A stretch of DNA of 64,000 nt. Origin: Entomortierella parvispora (Eukaryota > Mortierellomycota > Mortierellomycetes > Mortierellales > Mortierellaceae). The stretch covers positions 1,110,501 to 1,174,500 of the forward strand of contig OY752144.1 of NCBI GenBank assembly GCA_963573315.1, given 5' to 3'. Both the position numbers and the translations under genes were made by a program. Below are positions 1-8,682 of the stretch, one piece after another (position 1 is the stretch's first letter; each line of letters opens with the position of its first letter). Under the pieces are notes generated by a model, which saw nothing but the letters and a program-made list of their open reading frames with translations, was not told the origin of the DNA and did no database searches.

Positions 1-319
1 ATTCAAAAGCGGTGTCTTGGGTCAAGTAGCCGAGCTCGAGACCGACGAGGAAGGGGGTCAGGGCCGTCTGGTACGTCGAGATGTCGTTCTTAATCCAATC
101 CACAGAGAGCAAGAGGTAAAGTCCAGAGATGGTCATGACGGTCGAATGAACTGAGGCAACGATCTTGTTGCAGAGATGGTACTGTTTCTGGGTATCGGCT
201 TTTGGCGGCAAGATCGCCCTGACTGCTGGAATCCTCCCAAGGGTGCCAAAGAGCAGAGGGTAGACTGTGAGGGCGCCGATCAGCGATGGCGGGATGTGTG
301 GGGAATTAAGCAAGTCCAT
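1..319 (-). CDS. TLC-domain membrane protein (TLCD4/TMEM56-like), partial
   Basis: The gene starts at ATG 319 and runs off the left edge, so only about the first 106 residues are visible. They contain two hydrophobic stretches (around residues 14-28 and 60-80) and a segment reading NKIVASVHSTVMTISGLYLL. That pattern (Asn-Lys, then Ser-x-His followed by a membrane helix) resembles the second helix of TRAM/LAG1/CLN8 domain proteins of the TLCD4 type, which are multi-pass membrane proteins linked to lipid metabolism. No intron is seen in the visible part. The family call rests on pattern recognition of one helix; another multi-pass membrane protein is possible. Confidence 0.55.
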   Translation of the reverse strand, partial: MDLLNSPHIPPSLIGALTVYPLLFGTLGRIPAVRAILPPKADTQKQYHLCNKIVASVHSTVMTISGLYLLLSVDWIKNDISTYQTALTPFLVGLELGYLTQDTAFE

Positions 320-1933
320 GGTCGAAGACGTTAGCTATTTTTCTTGTGATGTGGGTGTCGCGTGGGGTATGTCCAGGCAGCGTCTATCTTCCTTGGGCTG
401 CCACAGGTCGGCTGTTGTCGAAGATAGAGGACGAGACGAGGAAGTGAGGTGGATGACGATGAGAAAGAAAGAAGAGAAGAAAGAAAGGAAAGAAATGTGG
501 AAACGACGGGAACAGCGGCACAGAAACAGAACCTTGAAAACCTTGAAATGACCAATTCGAGATTAATAATAAGTCAGTGGACAAGTCGCTGATCGCGCCG
601 ATGCTGGCGTGCGATGGGGTAGCAGGGAGGACAGAGGAGCCGAGGCTGAATCGCACGAGTGAATGGGGTGGGGCGATTGAGATTCGGCTGGATGATCATG
701 CAATGACGCAGCGACACAACTGTCTTTGCTCCTTCACCCTCTCTCTCTCTTTGGTAAAGAGAACATGGAGTCGGCTGATCCTTTCTCCAGGAAAAAGATC
801 TCTTTCACATCTCTTCATCGTGGCTATCTATCTACCATCCTTCTGTTGCACCATGTCGCTGTCCTTCCTTCCTTCCTTTCGCTAGCCTATGCAATGCCCA
901 CCGCGTAGCGCTCAGACAGATTCCGCATCCATCTTGACCTTATTTCACCTCTTTGCTTTGCGTTCTTTCAAAGGGCGGATCATATCGATCACTCACGTGA
1001 TCATTTTTTTTCTTCAAGTGCGCTGCTGATGCGCCATCACCCATTCAATTCTTCTTGTTCTCTCCCTTCGAGTGCAGCCGAGTTCACATCCAACCAGCCA
1101 GCCGTCTTCACAACAATCTTTATCATGCCATCTTTTCTCTACTGCTCCGAATGGTATTGACAGCGGACAAGGACTCTGACTGTACTCCGGATTGTTGGCA
1201 CGATCTAACATCCATGTGCACTGCTATGTGCATTTGTGCAATATCGTTATCTTTAGCAACAATTTGTTGTACCCTCGGGAGGACAGGGCGAACCCAGATG
1301 TCACAAAGAGGAGCCTCATGTTCGCTTGCAGGAATTGTGATTACCAGGAAAAGGCTGACAACCAATGCGTATACAGGAACGAAATTGTCCATGCACCAGC
1401 GTAATGAATACTGGCCAGGGTTTTTGATATCGCAAAACAGCTACTGGAAGATCCTTTGATCAAACAACCCGTCGTTTATACTTACTCCCTCTCATTCCTT
1501 TCCTTTGTCATCCTCTCTGCCTCTCCTAATATCTAGTGAACAAACGCTTCTTGTTCAGGATCTCAGCACAGACCCCACCTTGGTATGAACATTCGATCCA
1601 TATATTATCGACTCACAACCTCTCCAGTGTCAAGGATTATCAATCTCAGTTAACACCCATCCTTCTCTATATGTTCATATAGCCAAGAACCAGGATGCGT
1701 TGCGCAGTTTGTTCACATGAGGAGGCAGTCTTCTTCCAAGCGCAAGGATCCAGTGCGGAAATGAAAATGACGTTGTATTATATTTGCTGCAACAGAGCAT
1801 GCGGCCATCGCTGGTTTTCTTAGTTGGCGATCTGAAAATATTGCATTTCATTATGTTTGTTGCAATAAAAACAAAGATGGATGATTTAAAAATCAAAGCA
1901 ACGACTACAATTCTCGATACCAGGCATCTAATT
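320..1933. other. Intergenic region between TLC-domain gene and STOML2
   Basis: About 1.6 kb separates the TLC gene start from the STOML2 stop. A purine-rich patch (450-500) and a pyrimidine-rich patch (730-880) lie near the TLC start and may be its promoter and 5' UTR. The only open frame worth noting is the small one listed at 1123-1392. I see no RNA gene or repeat here. Confidence 0.5.
1123..1392 (-). CDS. Possible small secreted protein, 89 aa (uncertain)
   Basis: An 89-codon frame opens with a hydrophobic N-terminus ([20 protein letters not shown]) that would work as a signal peptide. A short polar tail with two cysteines follows. It lies alone in an otherwise empty stretch. I recognise no family and see no intron. 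A frame of this size can occur by chance, so this is only a candidate. Confidence 0.2.
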   Translation of the reverse strand: MDNFVPVYALVVSLFLVITIPASEHEAPLCDIWVRPVLPRVQQIVAKDNDIAQMHIAVHMDVRSCQQSGVQSESLSAVNTIRSSREKMA

Positions 1934-3434
1934 TTACACGGGAGGAACAACACCTCGCTTCTTGGTAATGCTGTCGTAAATGGTCACAGCCTAACGGAGG
2001 CATGGAGCAGAAGGTTTTCAGCAAACAAAGTATAGAAAAGTGGAATTTTACATAAAATATCGCCTTTTCCTTTTACCTGAGTCACCATCCCAGCAGCATC
2101 GTTCGCAGTAGCAGGCAAAATCAGGGTGTTGGTCTCTTTGGCAAGCTCCCCAAAGGCGTCTACGTATTTGTCGGCGACAGTGAGGGACACGGCATGGTGT
2201 CCCCCTGGAGTGTTGGATATGGCATCGGCAATCCGGCGAATTCCTTCTGCACTCGCCTGAGCCCGCAGGAGAATGGCCTCTGCTTCTCCCGAGGCCCTGT
2301 TGATCTGCTCAGCCTTGTCAGCTTCTGACTGCAAGATTGTGGATTGCTTTAGACCCTCTGCCACATTGATGGCGGCCTGGCGTGAACCTTTTGAAGTAGA
2401 AGAACGTATCAAACCATTGATAGGAAGCAAAAAGTCGGGGCCTATCGAGAAACAACTGACTTACCTTCAGAATCCAAGATTTGGGCGCGCTTGGTTCGTT
2501 CGGCTGACACCTGTTGATGCATGCTCTCGACCACCTTGGAAGGAGGATGGATATCTCGGATCTCATAACGAAGGCACTGAATCCCCCAGTCAGCTGCCGC
2601 GGTGTTTATCGCCTCGACAATGTTGGCGTTCAGATGAGCTCGCTCAGCCAGGGTCCGATCCAAGGTCATTTGGCCAATCTCGGCACGCATGGTTGTCTGT
2701 GCCAGCTGAGCCACCGAGAACTCTGCGTCTTCGACACCATAGCAAGCTTTATAAGGATCCACCACGCGAAAGTAGAGGACACCATCCAAATCCAGGGTAA
2801 CATTGTCTATGTTAAAATAAAAGAGAACGGCACGGAATTGGTCATTGCTCTTGCCTTGATCGCGCTTCTATCCTATTTTCTTGTAGGTTACAAAGAGTTT
2901 TACCTTGGGTGATAGCGCTTTGACTTGGAATCTCAATGGCGACCTCCTTCAAGCTTTTGACATACTTGACTTGGTCGAGAATAGGCACCAGAACTTGCAT
3001 CCCGGGCTCCAAAGCTCGATGGAATCGACCCATACGTTCAACTATCCAAGACTCTTGCTGTGGCACAAATTTGATGATCTTTCGAAAAGAAAAAGGGTTT
3101 GAATACTAGACTTTGTCAAAAGCTGAAAAGAGTCGAAAAAATACCTACAGTGTTCATAGGCAACGATTTTCTGGCACCAATATTCCCGGCCCAAGTCTGA
3201 TCTTTGCCTCGAGTTACGTATGTTCGCGTCAGGAGCAAGCGCGAAGGAATAATACTGGGCTAGGAGGGAGGGGAGTTATTAAACAGAGCGAAGGTCAATC
3301 CAGGGGCATTTTTGGATTGTGGTAAGATCGAGTTGCAGATACTACAAGTGTTCATAGTTGGAAGGACTTGCCATAGACACTGGCTTCTGTGGCGCTATCA
3401 GGCGAGGGAAATTGGAGGTTGCTGTATGAAGCAT
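1934..3434 (-). CDS. STOML2: Stomatin-like protein 2, mitochondrial (band 7/SPFH)
   Basis: Six exons read 3372-3434, 3149-3259, 2904-3078, 2465-2806, 2077-2387 and 1934-1990, giving 352 aa in continuous phase; human SLP2 has 356. The N-terminus is basic and hydroxylated, like a mitochondrial presequence. It is followed by FVPQQESWIVERMGRFHRAL and the band-7 core (residues about 60-260) with DGVLYFRVVDPYKACYGVED. The C-terminal helical part contains INVAEG and EKAEQIN-like stretches. The family builds a scaffold in the inner mitochondrial membrane that binds cardiolipin and prohibitins and stabilises respiratory complexes. Intron 1 appears to use a GC donor (ATG/gcaagt). The first two exons rest on phase and presequence character and are less certain than the rest. 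Confidence 0.93.
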
Positions 3435-3909
3435 GGCTAGAATGTTTCTATGCGAGATGTTAACAAGAAGTCTAAGAAGGAATAAGCAAGAGATGGGAAG
3501 CGCTCCTTTATCATGTTTCTACCCCCTATCCACAGAAAAGGAAATTATCGTCTTTGTTCAAGGGTATCCGTTATCCACTGCGGTTTCCATGTCAGTCTAA
3601 TCGCCCAAAAATCGATAACATTGGAAAGGAGAAAATATCCATTTTGAGATGGTGCGGGATGAAAAGACGTTCCTTATTTAACAGGGCGATCCTTTCCTTG
3701 GGTTGACAGAAACAAGCGAGAGAGACCTCCACCACTATGGCACCATCCACCGAAAAAATTTGCGGTTACACAAAACTGAACACAGAGCAACTTTCAAAAA
3801 TATACGCGATGCAAGTAGCAATTGTGATCCCAAACTATTGTCGAGACCTAGGGGAACCAAAAAGCTGGGGCCCTGGGGCCTCTGAGGAGTGGCAAAAGCA
3901 AAAGGAAAG
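3435..3909. other. Intergenic spacer between STOML2 start and tRNA-Lys
   Basis: No coding frame or repeat is seen. The stretch holds the presumed STOML2 promoter and 5' UTR, and just beside the tRNA 3' end the short A runs that would end its transcript. Confidence 0.5.
3900..3903 (-). terminator. RNA polymerase III terminator (T4) of tRNA-Lys
   Basis: A run of four T on the minus strand begins six bases beyond the discriminator base of the tRNA. A second T4 lies a few bases further on (3894-3897). Short T runs just downstream of tRNA genes are the usual Pol III stop signal. Confidence 0.6.
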
Positions 3910-3982
3910 CGCCCAACGTGGGGGTCGAACCCACAGCCTTCAGATTAAGAGTCTGACGCTCTACCGATTGAGCTAGCCGGGC
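3910..3982 (-). tRNA. tRNA-Lys(CTT), intact, regenerated by retrotransposon insertion
   Basis: The 73-nt minus-strand sequence folds as a standard cloverleaf. The acceptor stem is GCCCGGC paired with GTTGGGC (one G-T pair). A D-arm GCTC/GAGC, an anticodon stem TCAGA/TCTGA around loop CTCTTAA (anticodon CTT, reads AAG) and a T-arm GTGGG/CCCAC with TTCGACC complete it. There is no intron. Its first 25 nucleotides (3958-3982) are one of three identical copies in the window, and a LINE begins at the very next base (3983). The gene is therefore complete only because the target-site duplication restored its 5' part. Its native 5' flank has been replaced by the 3' end of the retrotransposon, which may affect transcription. 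Confidence 0.97.
3958..3982 (-). repeat. 25-bp target-site duplication, copy 1 (inside intact tRNA-Lys)
   Basis: Identical to 11203-11227 and 18449-18473. It spans tRNA nucleotides 1-25, from the acceptor 5' strand through the D-arm and A box. The bases beside the three copies differ, so the duplication is 25 bp. Confidence 0.95.
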
Positions 3983-4606
3983 GAAGAGAGAGATACTCTT
4001 CGGTTTATTCCATGCGGGGGGGTGCCGAAGCTTTCCCAAAGTGTTCCCCCTCGCTGGTAATGATAAAGGTTACTACTGCCGAACTATCTGTTTTTTCTAA
4101 AAAAAGTGGCTCGCCCTGCGCTAAGCGGGAACAAGGGCTTCACGATCCATACAGATCGGGCCCAGGGAGGTAGGGGTGGAAGACTATTTAGGAAAAAGGC
4201 GACGGAAACGGCGGCCCTTGGTCATGACAAGTGAGGAAGTGACACCCGAGAGGAGCGTCAGAGCCCTTGGCATGGATCTTCTGGATCTTGCAAGGATCCA
4301 GGGGTGCTCTTTGAGTAGGGCAGGGAGCCACCTACTCGCGAGCACTGCTTCTCAGAGGCGGGGAGAAGCAGCGACCGCTGATTTTATTTTTTTGGTCGGT
4401 TCCTGCTCATCTCTTGTTGGTAAAGAGATGAACCGATGCCTGTTGGAGGTCTTGACGGAGAAGGAGACCCGCTCGCGTTCTCGACCTTGTGTTTTCTGTT
4501 TTTTTGGTTTTCGTGTTTCGGGTCTGTTTTTCTGGCGGGGCGGTCAATTGCAGGAGTCGATCGTCCCTGATTTTGTTTTTTATCGTTCGGGACCGTGCGT
4601 GCAAAC
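3983..4606 (-). other. LINE copy A 3' UTR with hairpins
   Basis: This 624-nt tail lies between the ORF2 stop and the tRNA. Two structures are visible. One is a terminal 7-bp stem at 3982-4002. The other is at 4397-4436, with inner arms CATCTCTT/AAGAGATG and outer arms TCGGTT/AACCGA around a one-sided bulge. In LINEs that recognise their own RNA, the 3' structure is the usual binding site for the reverse transcriptase; that role here is inference. Plus-strand open frames across this region are shadows. Copy B has the same tail apart from a one-base insertion near 11844. Confidence 0.6.
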
Positions 4607-7600
4607 TTAATTGCTCCACATCTCTCCCCATTCCAGCCGATCTCGAAAGACCGTGATGTGAGGAGGATGGTGCCACACAGACACAAACTGGTCGTAGTTC
4701 TTTGTCGACGGCTCTTGCCCTAATTGGCCTCGAGCTCGTTGGTGGTGTTCCACTTGATCACGGTAGATGGCTCGCGCCTGTTCTACCTTGGCTCGTGTCT
4801 TGAACGCTGATACAACTGCTCCTCTCAGGTATATATCCGCCTGTCGTTCTCCATCTCCAAGGGCACAATAGCTTTGCCATATGGTTTGAGTGACGGTAGA
4901 ATGCAGGTGGATGGCCAGAGGTGGCAGGTCCACTACTCGGGGCCAACAGAGTATATCGTGATACACTATTGTGGATAGCGGTCCTGTCTGGCAGAGGGTT
5001 TCGATCCTCTCGCGGACTCGATCCCATTCTGCCAACACTTGTGGGCAGTCGTGAAAAGCATGGACTGTGTTCTCATGGACTTGTATCGGTGGGTCATGGG
5101 CGATGCACCTCCTGCACCACTTGTTCTCCACCGGTTGATTGAGTATTATGGTCGACTTGAATCCCTTGGTCCATACCGCTCTGTGATGGAGCTGGTACAG
5201 AAAGTGGCGCTCGTTGGGGCGTCGCTCGGTCGCCCAGAAGCGCTCCCAACACACCTTCCACTCTTCGTCCGGGATCGGAGGCATAGAGTTCCTTTCGGGA
5301 TGAGGCCCAGGTCCCGTCCGGTCCACCTCGATGGATCTAAAGTTCATCAGGCTTGGGATGGCAGGCCAGTCCCTCTTGGCTTTAGGAAGAGGTCGTCCTA
5401 CTTGGGCCTCTCGTGCTACTTTGCCCAGGTACAGACGAGCCCTCTTGACCTCAAAGGCGTTGGTCGCACACTCGCCATCAAAGAGTTGGAAGCGATATCC
5501 AATTCTTCGCTCTGGGCGCGGGGCCTCTTTGATGTCCAGCTCCTGGAACGCATGGACACTGGCGAGGATGCTGGCTGGGAGAGGGGGGTCTGACAGGCCC
5601 AATAGCCTTGTCCCTCTCTGTGTTGGGTTTTCTAGAGCAAAAATGGCTTGACCTCCGCCGTTGGCTGTCCCCTCTCTGACAATCGTCTCCAACAGAGGAA
5701 CCCATCTCTGGGCCGGGGTCTCCAGTCGGCGTGCCATCCATTTTGCTTTCAGGGCTTTGATCTGGTGTTCGGGGTGCAAGAGTCCGTATCCACCCCATTT
5801 CTTGGGCTGGCGGTACCAATTCAGACTCACACGAGCGTTTGTTGTTGGCCACAAAATGTGACGGGTCAGCTTGTCCAACTCCTGGTAGAACGACGCCGTA
5901 AAGGTGTAGAATGGTGCGACATACCACAGCTTTGACAAAAAGTACGTGTTCAGTACCGTCACACGACCTTCAAACGTCAGCTTTCTCAATCGCCATCCAG
6001 CAATTGCGTTCTCCAGTTTTCCGAGAATTCCCTTCTCAATCCCCTTCATGTCGCGTTCACCTGACTGCAACACGATTCCCAAGTGCTCAAATGCGGTCCC
6101 GAAGGGCACCGCATTGACATTTGGGACAGCGATGACCGTGTGAGCGGTCTCGGTCAGAGGGATCAGAGTGGATTTGTCGTGGTTGATGCGAGCCCCAGAC
6201 GCCGCTTCGTGGAGCCGGATTGCATTCTGAGCGTGGATATCATCTCCTGGTCCCATCAGCAGATTGGTGTCATCTGCAAAGGCGGCAACCTTGGGACGGA
6301 TGCCAGGGACCATGGGCCCCCTGGCGGTTCGTGTGTAATGTAAAAGGAACGGCTCCAGTACAAAATTGAACAAGATCGGCGCGAGGGGATCACCTTGGCG
6401 AAGTCCTCTCTTGATCTGGTACGGATCCGATTTGCGCGACCCCAAGTGGATGGTTGCCTCTAGCTCTGTGTAACAAAGCTTGATCCAGTGCCTGAGCCTC
6501 GGGCCAAATCCAAAGCGCTCCAAGCACAGATGCAGGTATCCCCATTCCACCCTATCATACGCCTTTTGCTGATCCAGACTCAAGATCGAAGCGTCTCCCT
6601 TGCTCCCGTCTTGAAAGTAATGAACCAGCAACTCCAGCAACATGACGTTGTCGTGTCCTTGTCGTTCTGGGATAAATCCCGTTTGATGAACATTCAAGAT
6701 CTTGTCGGCAACAGGGTTCATCCGGTTGGTCAAGACCTTTGTAAAAATCTTGTAATCACACTGCGTGAGGGAAATAGGGCGGTAATTCCCTATTTGCTCC
6801 GCATCCCCCTTTTTGAACAGCAAGATAGTCAGAGACTGACCATGCGATTCGGGCATAGACGCGACTGATCCTGGCTTGATATCGTTAAATATCTCCATGA
6901 GGACCGGTGTGATCTTGGATTTGAAAGCTTTGTAGAATGCGTAGGTGAGCCCGTCAGTTCCTGGAGAGGATCGAGCCGCCATGGCTTGAATCGCAGACGT
7001 AATCTCTCCCTCCGTGAGATCCGCATCCAGATCGATCTTATCTCTGGCGTTCACCGACGTGTGGACTGCACTCAGGAGCGTCTCCTGTGCGGTCCGGTCA
7101 GTCGGCTCTGACGTGTATAGCTCAGAATAAAACTCGCGGGCGATCGATTCAATCGAGTCCATGTCCTCTTTTGATTCTCCCTCCCTGTTTTTAAGAGCTG
7201 CGATAGTTGCTTTCCTGCGGCGTGCGTGAAGAAGCATGGTAAAAAACGGCGTGGCCTTCTCTCCTTCCTCCACCCATTTCACCTTGGCCATCAGCGCCAC
7301 CTTTTGAAGTTCGTACTTGGACAGCTCACCCAGGTCATCAAGACATTGCAACCTCCTTGCAATTGCCTTCTTGTTCCTGGGGTGCTGGTCGAGAGTAGCG
7401 TCCGCTTGCGCGAGATCCCTGGTCAACTTTCGACGCTTGTCCATGTTATCTCTTCGTTTTTTCTTTGCATATTTCAGACCTTCCTCCAAGATCCTGGTCT
7501 TGCACTCGTCCCAACAGGTGGACATGGGTGGCGAGTCGGGCTGACTCCTCTTCTCTGCCAGATCCGCAAAGAGAGAGTTCACCTTTTCCACAAAGGTCGG

Positions 7601-8638
7601 GTCGTGCAACAGACGCTCATCCAGTACCTCGGAAGCACAGTATGGAGGTTTGTCCGTAGTAAAAAGTGTGGCAGAGACTAGTCGATGGTCGAGCTTGGAT
7701 TTTTTGTCGGGCCAGTAAATGTCGCAAGAGCGAACCTCCTGGGCCGAGACTGATCCAAGCATTGTAGCCGACACCATCAGATAGTCAATCCTTGAGTTTG
7801 TGTTCAAGATAATTCCGGGCTGTCCCGGAGTTGCTGGGTTCTCCACCAGGTCATCGTCTCTGTCTAGCATGGCTAGCAGCTCCGCTCCATCCCCTATCGC
7901 TGGCCTCTCCCTCTCCAGCTCTAGCGGATCCGCGGCCTCCAAAAAGGCGCGACGGATTGCCATGTTCTGGGGGGTGACGGCGACAGTCCTGACGTGGTAG
8001 TGAGTATAGTATGGTTTGTTCTTTGTCCGAGGGAGGGCAGTGTCCACCAGGTTCAGCGGCGTCATCAAGGCGTCCACTACATTCTGCCAGGGTGCAGTGT
8101 AGCGGTATTCTTGTTGAAGTTCTACTGTTCGTGGAGGGTTTCTGTCTAACATCGGGTGCATTGTGTTGTTGAAGTCTCCCAGGACGACTGTGAGAGGGTG
8201 TGCAATTCTGCCCACGTCCAATCTGGCAAGAAAAATTGGCTGCTCTCTGTCGTTGGCTGGAAGATATAAGTTTGTGATCCTAAGAGTATCCTCGTCCTGT
8301 CCTGCCGCTTTGAGGATGGCCGATAGGATACGGCCTTCTCCAAGCTCCACAGTGTCGGTGAGGAAGAATCTTTCATGACAAACCAGCAGGCCGCAATATC
8401 GGGTAAAGAGGGACTTGCCCCTCTCCCCCCAATCTCTTGTCCATTTGGCTTTGACGGTGTCATTAAAGATCCCAAAGTTTGCGGTCTCCTGGATCGCAAT
8501 GATGTCAATTGGTTGATTTTTTAACCATGCAAAGAATGCACGGCGATTCTCATCGCTGAGAATAGATCTTACGTTCAACGTCGCTACCCGAAGGTTGGCA
8601 TACGTGGACGCGTTCGGTGGTATAGGTTGTACAGGCAT
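4607..8638 (-). CDS. LINE ORF2 (copy A): AP endonuclease, reverse transcriptase, CCHC
   Basis: A 1343-aa polyprotein. Residues about 15-330 form an APE-type endonuclease with TLNVR, IIAIQET, NLYLPAN, VLGDFNN, SRIDYL and LDHRLV. Reverse transcriptase follows, with GNYRPISLT, GFIPERQ, SLDQQKAYDRVEW, GLRQGDPLAP and the catalytic FADD near residue 787. A C-terminal knuckle CRRC...H...HDC lies near 1175-1198. No RNase H is apparent. The layout is that of L1/Tx1-type LINEs, which nick the target and prime reverse transcription on the nicked strand. The ATG lies 44 nt beyond the ORF1 stop in another frame, so translation probably depends on reinitiation. Two residues differ from copy B (Thr/Ala just before the RT core and Val/Ala near the C-terminus). 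Confidence 0.95.
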   Translation of the reverse strand: MPVQPIPPNASTYANLRVATLNVRSILSDENRRAFFAWLKNQPIDIIAIQETANFGIFNDTVKAKWTRDWGERGKSLFTRYCGLLVCHERFFLTDTVELGEGRILSAILKAAGQDEDTLRITNLYLPANDREQPIFLARLDVGRIAHPLTVVLGDFNNTMHPMLDRNPPRTVELQQEYRYTAPWQNVVDALMTPLNLVDTALPRTKNKPYYTHYHVRTVAVTPQNMAIRRAFLEAADPLELERERPAIGDGAELLAMLDRDDDLVENPATPGQPGIILNTNSRIDYLMVSATMLGSVSAQEVRSCDIYWPDKKSKLDHRLVSATLFTTDKPPYCASEVLDERLLHDPTFVEKVNSLFADLAEKRSQPDSPPMSTCWDECKTRILEEGLKYAKKKRRDNMDKRRKLTRDLAQADATLDQHPRNKKAIARRLQCLDDLGELSKYELQKVALMAKVKWVEEGEKATPFFTMLLHARRRKATIAALKNREGESKEDMDSIESIAREFYSELYTSEPTDRTAQETLLSAVHTSVNARDKIDLDADLTEGEITSAIQAMAARSSPGTDGLTYAFYKAFKSKITPVLMEIFNDIKPGSVASMPESHGQSLTILLFKKGDAEQIGNYRPISLTQCDYKIFTKVLTNRMNPVADKILNVHQTGFIPERQGHDNVMLLELLVHYFQDGSKGDASILSLDQQKAYDRVEWGYLHLCLERFGFGPRLRHWIKLCYTELEATIHLGSRKSDPYQIKRGLRQGDPLAPILFNFVLEPFLLHYTRTARGPMVPGIRPKVAAFADDTNLLMGPGDDIHAQNAIRLHEAASGARINHDKSTLIPLTETAHTVIAVPNVNAVPFGTAFEHLGIVLQSGERDMKGIEKGILGKLENAIAGWRLRKLTFEGRVTVLNTYFLSKLWYVAPFYTFTASFYQELDKLTRHILWPTTNARVSLNWYRQPKKWGGYGLLHPEHQIKALKAKWMARRLETPAQRWVPLLETIVREGTANGGGQAIFALENPTQRGTRLLGLSDPPLPASILASVHAFQELDIKEAPRPERRIGYRFQLFDGECATNAFEVKRARLYLGKVAREAQVGRPLPKAKRDWPAIPSLMNFRSIEVDRTGPGPHPERNSMPPIPDEEWKVCWERFWATERRPNERHFLYQLHHRAVWTKGFKSTIILNQPVENKWCRRCIAHDPPIQVHENTVHAFHDCPQVLAEWDRVRERIETLCQTGPLSTIVYHDILCWPRVVDLPPLAIHLHSTVTQTIWQSYCALGDGERQADIYLRGAVVSAFKTRAKVEQARAIYRDQVEHHQRARGQLGQEPSTKNYDQFVSVWHHPPHITVFRDRLEWGEMWSN

Positions 8639-8682
8639 TGGGAAAAAACAGTTGGAAGAAGGCGACGGGCAGAGACAAGTCT

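Noticed and set aside
4176-4610. 144-codon plus-strand frame in the LINE 3' UTR (182 codons in copy B at 11421-11969)
   Set aside because: It lies antisense to the element 3' end, its length changes with a single-base indel between the copies, and it has no family features.
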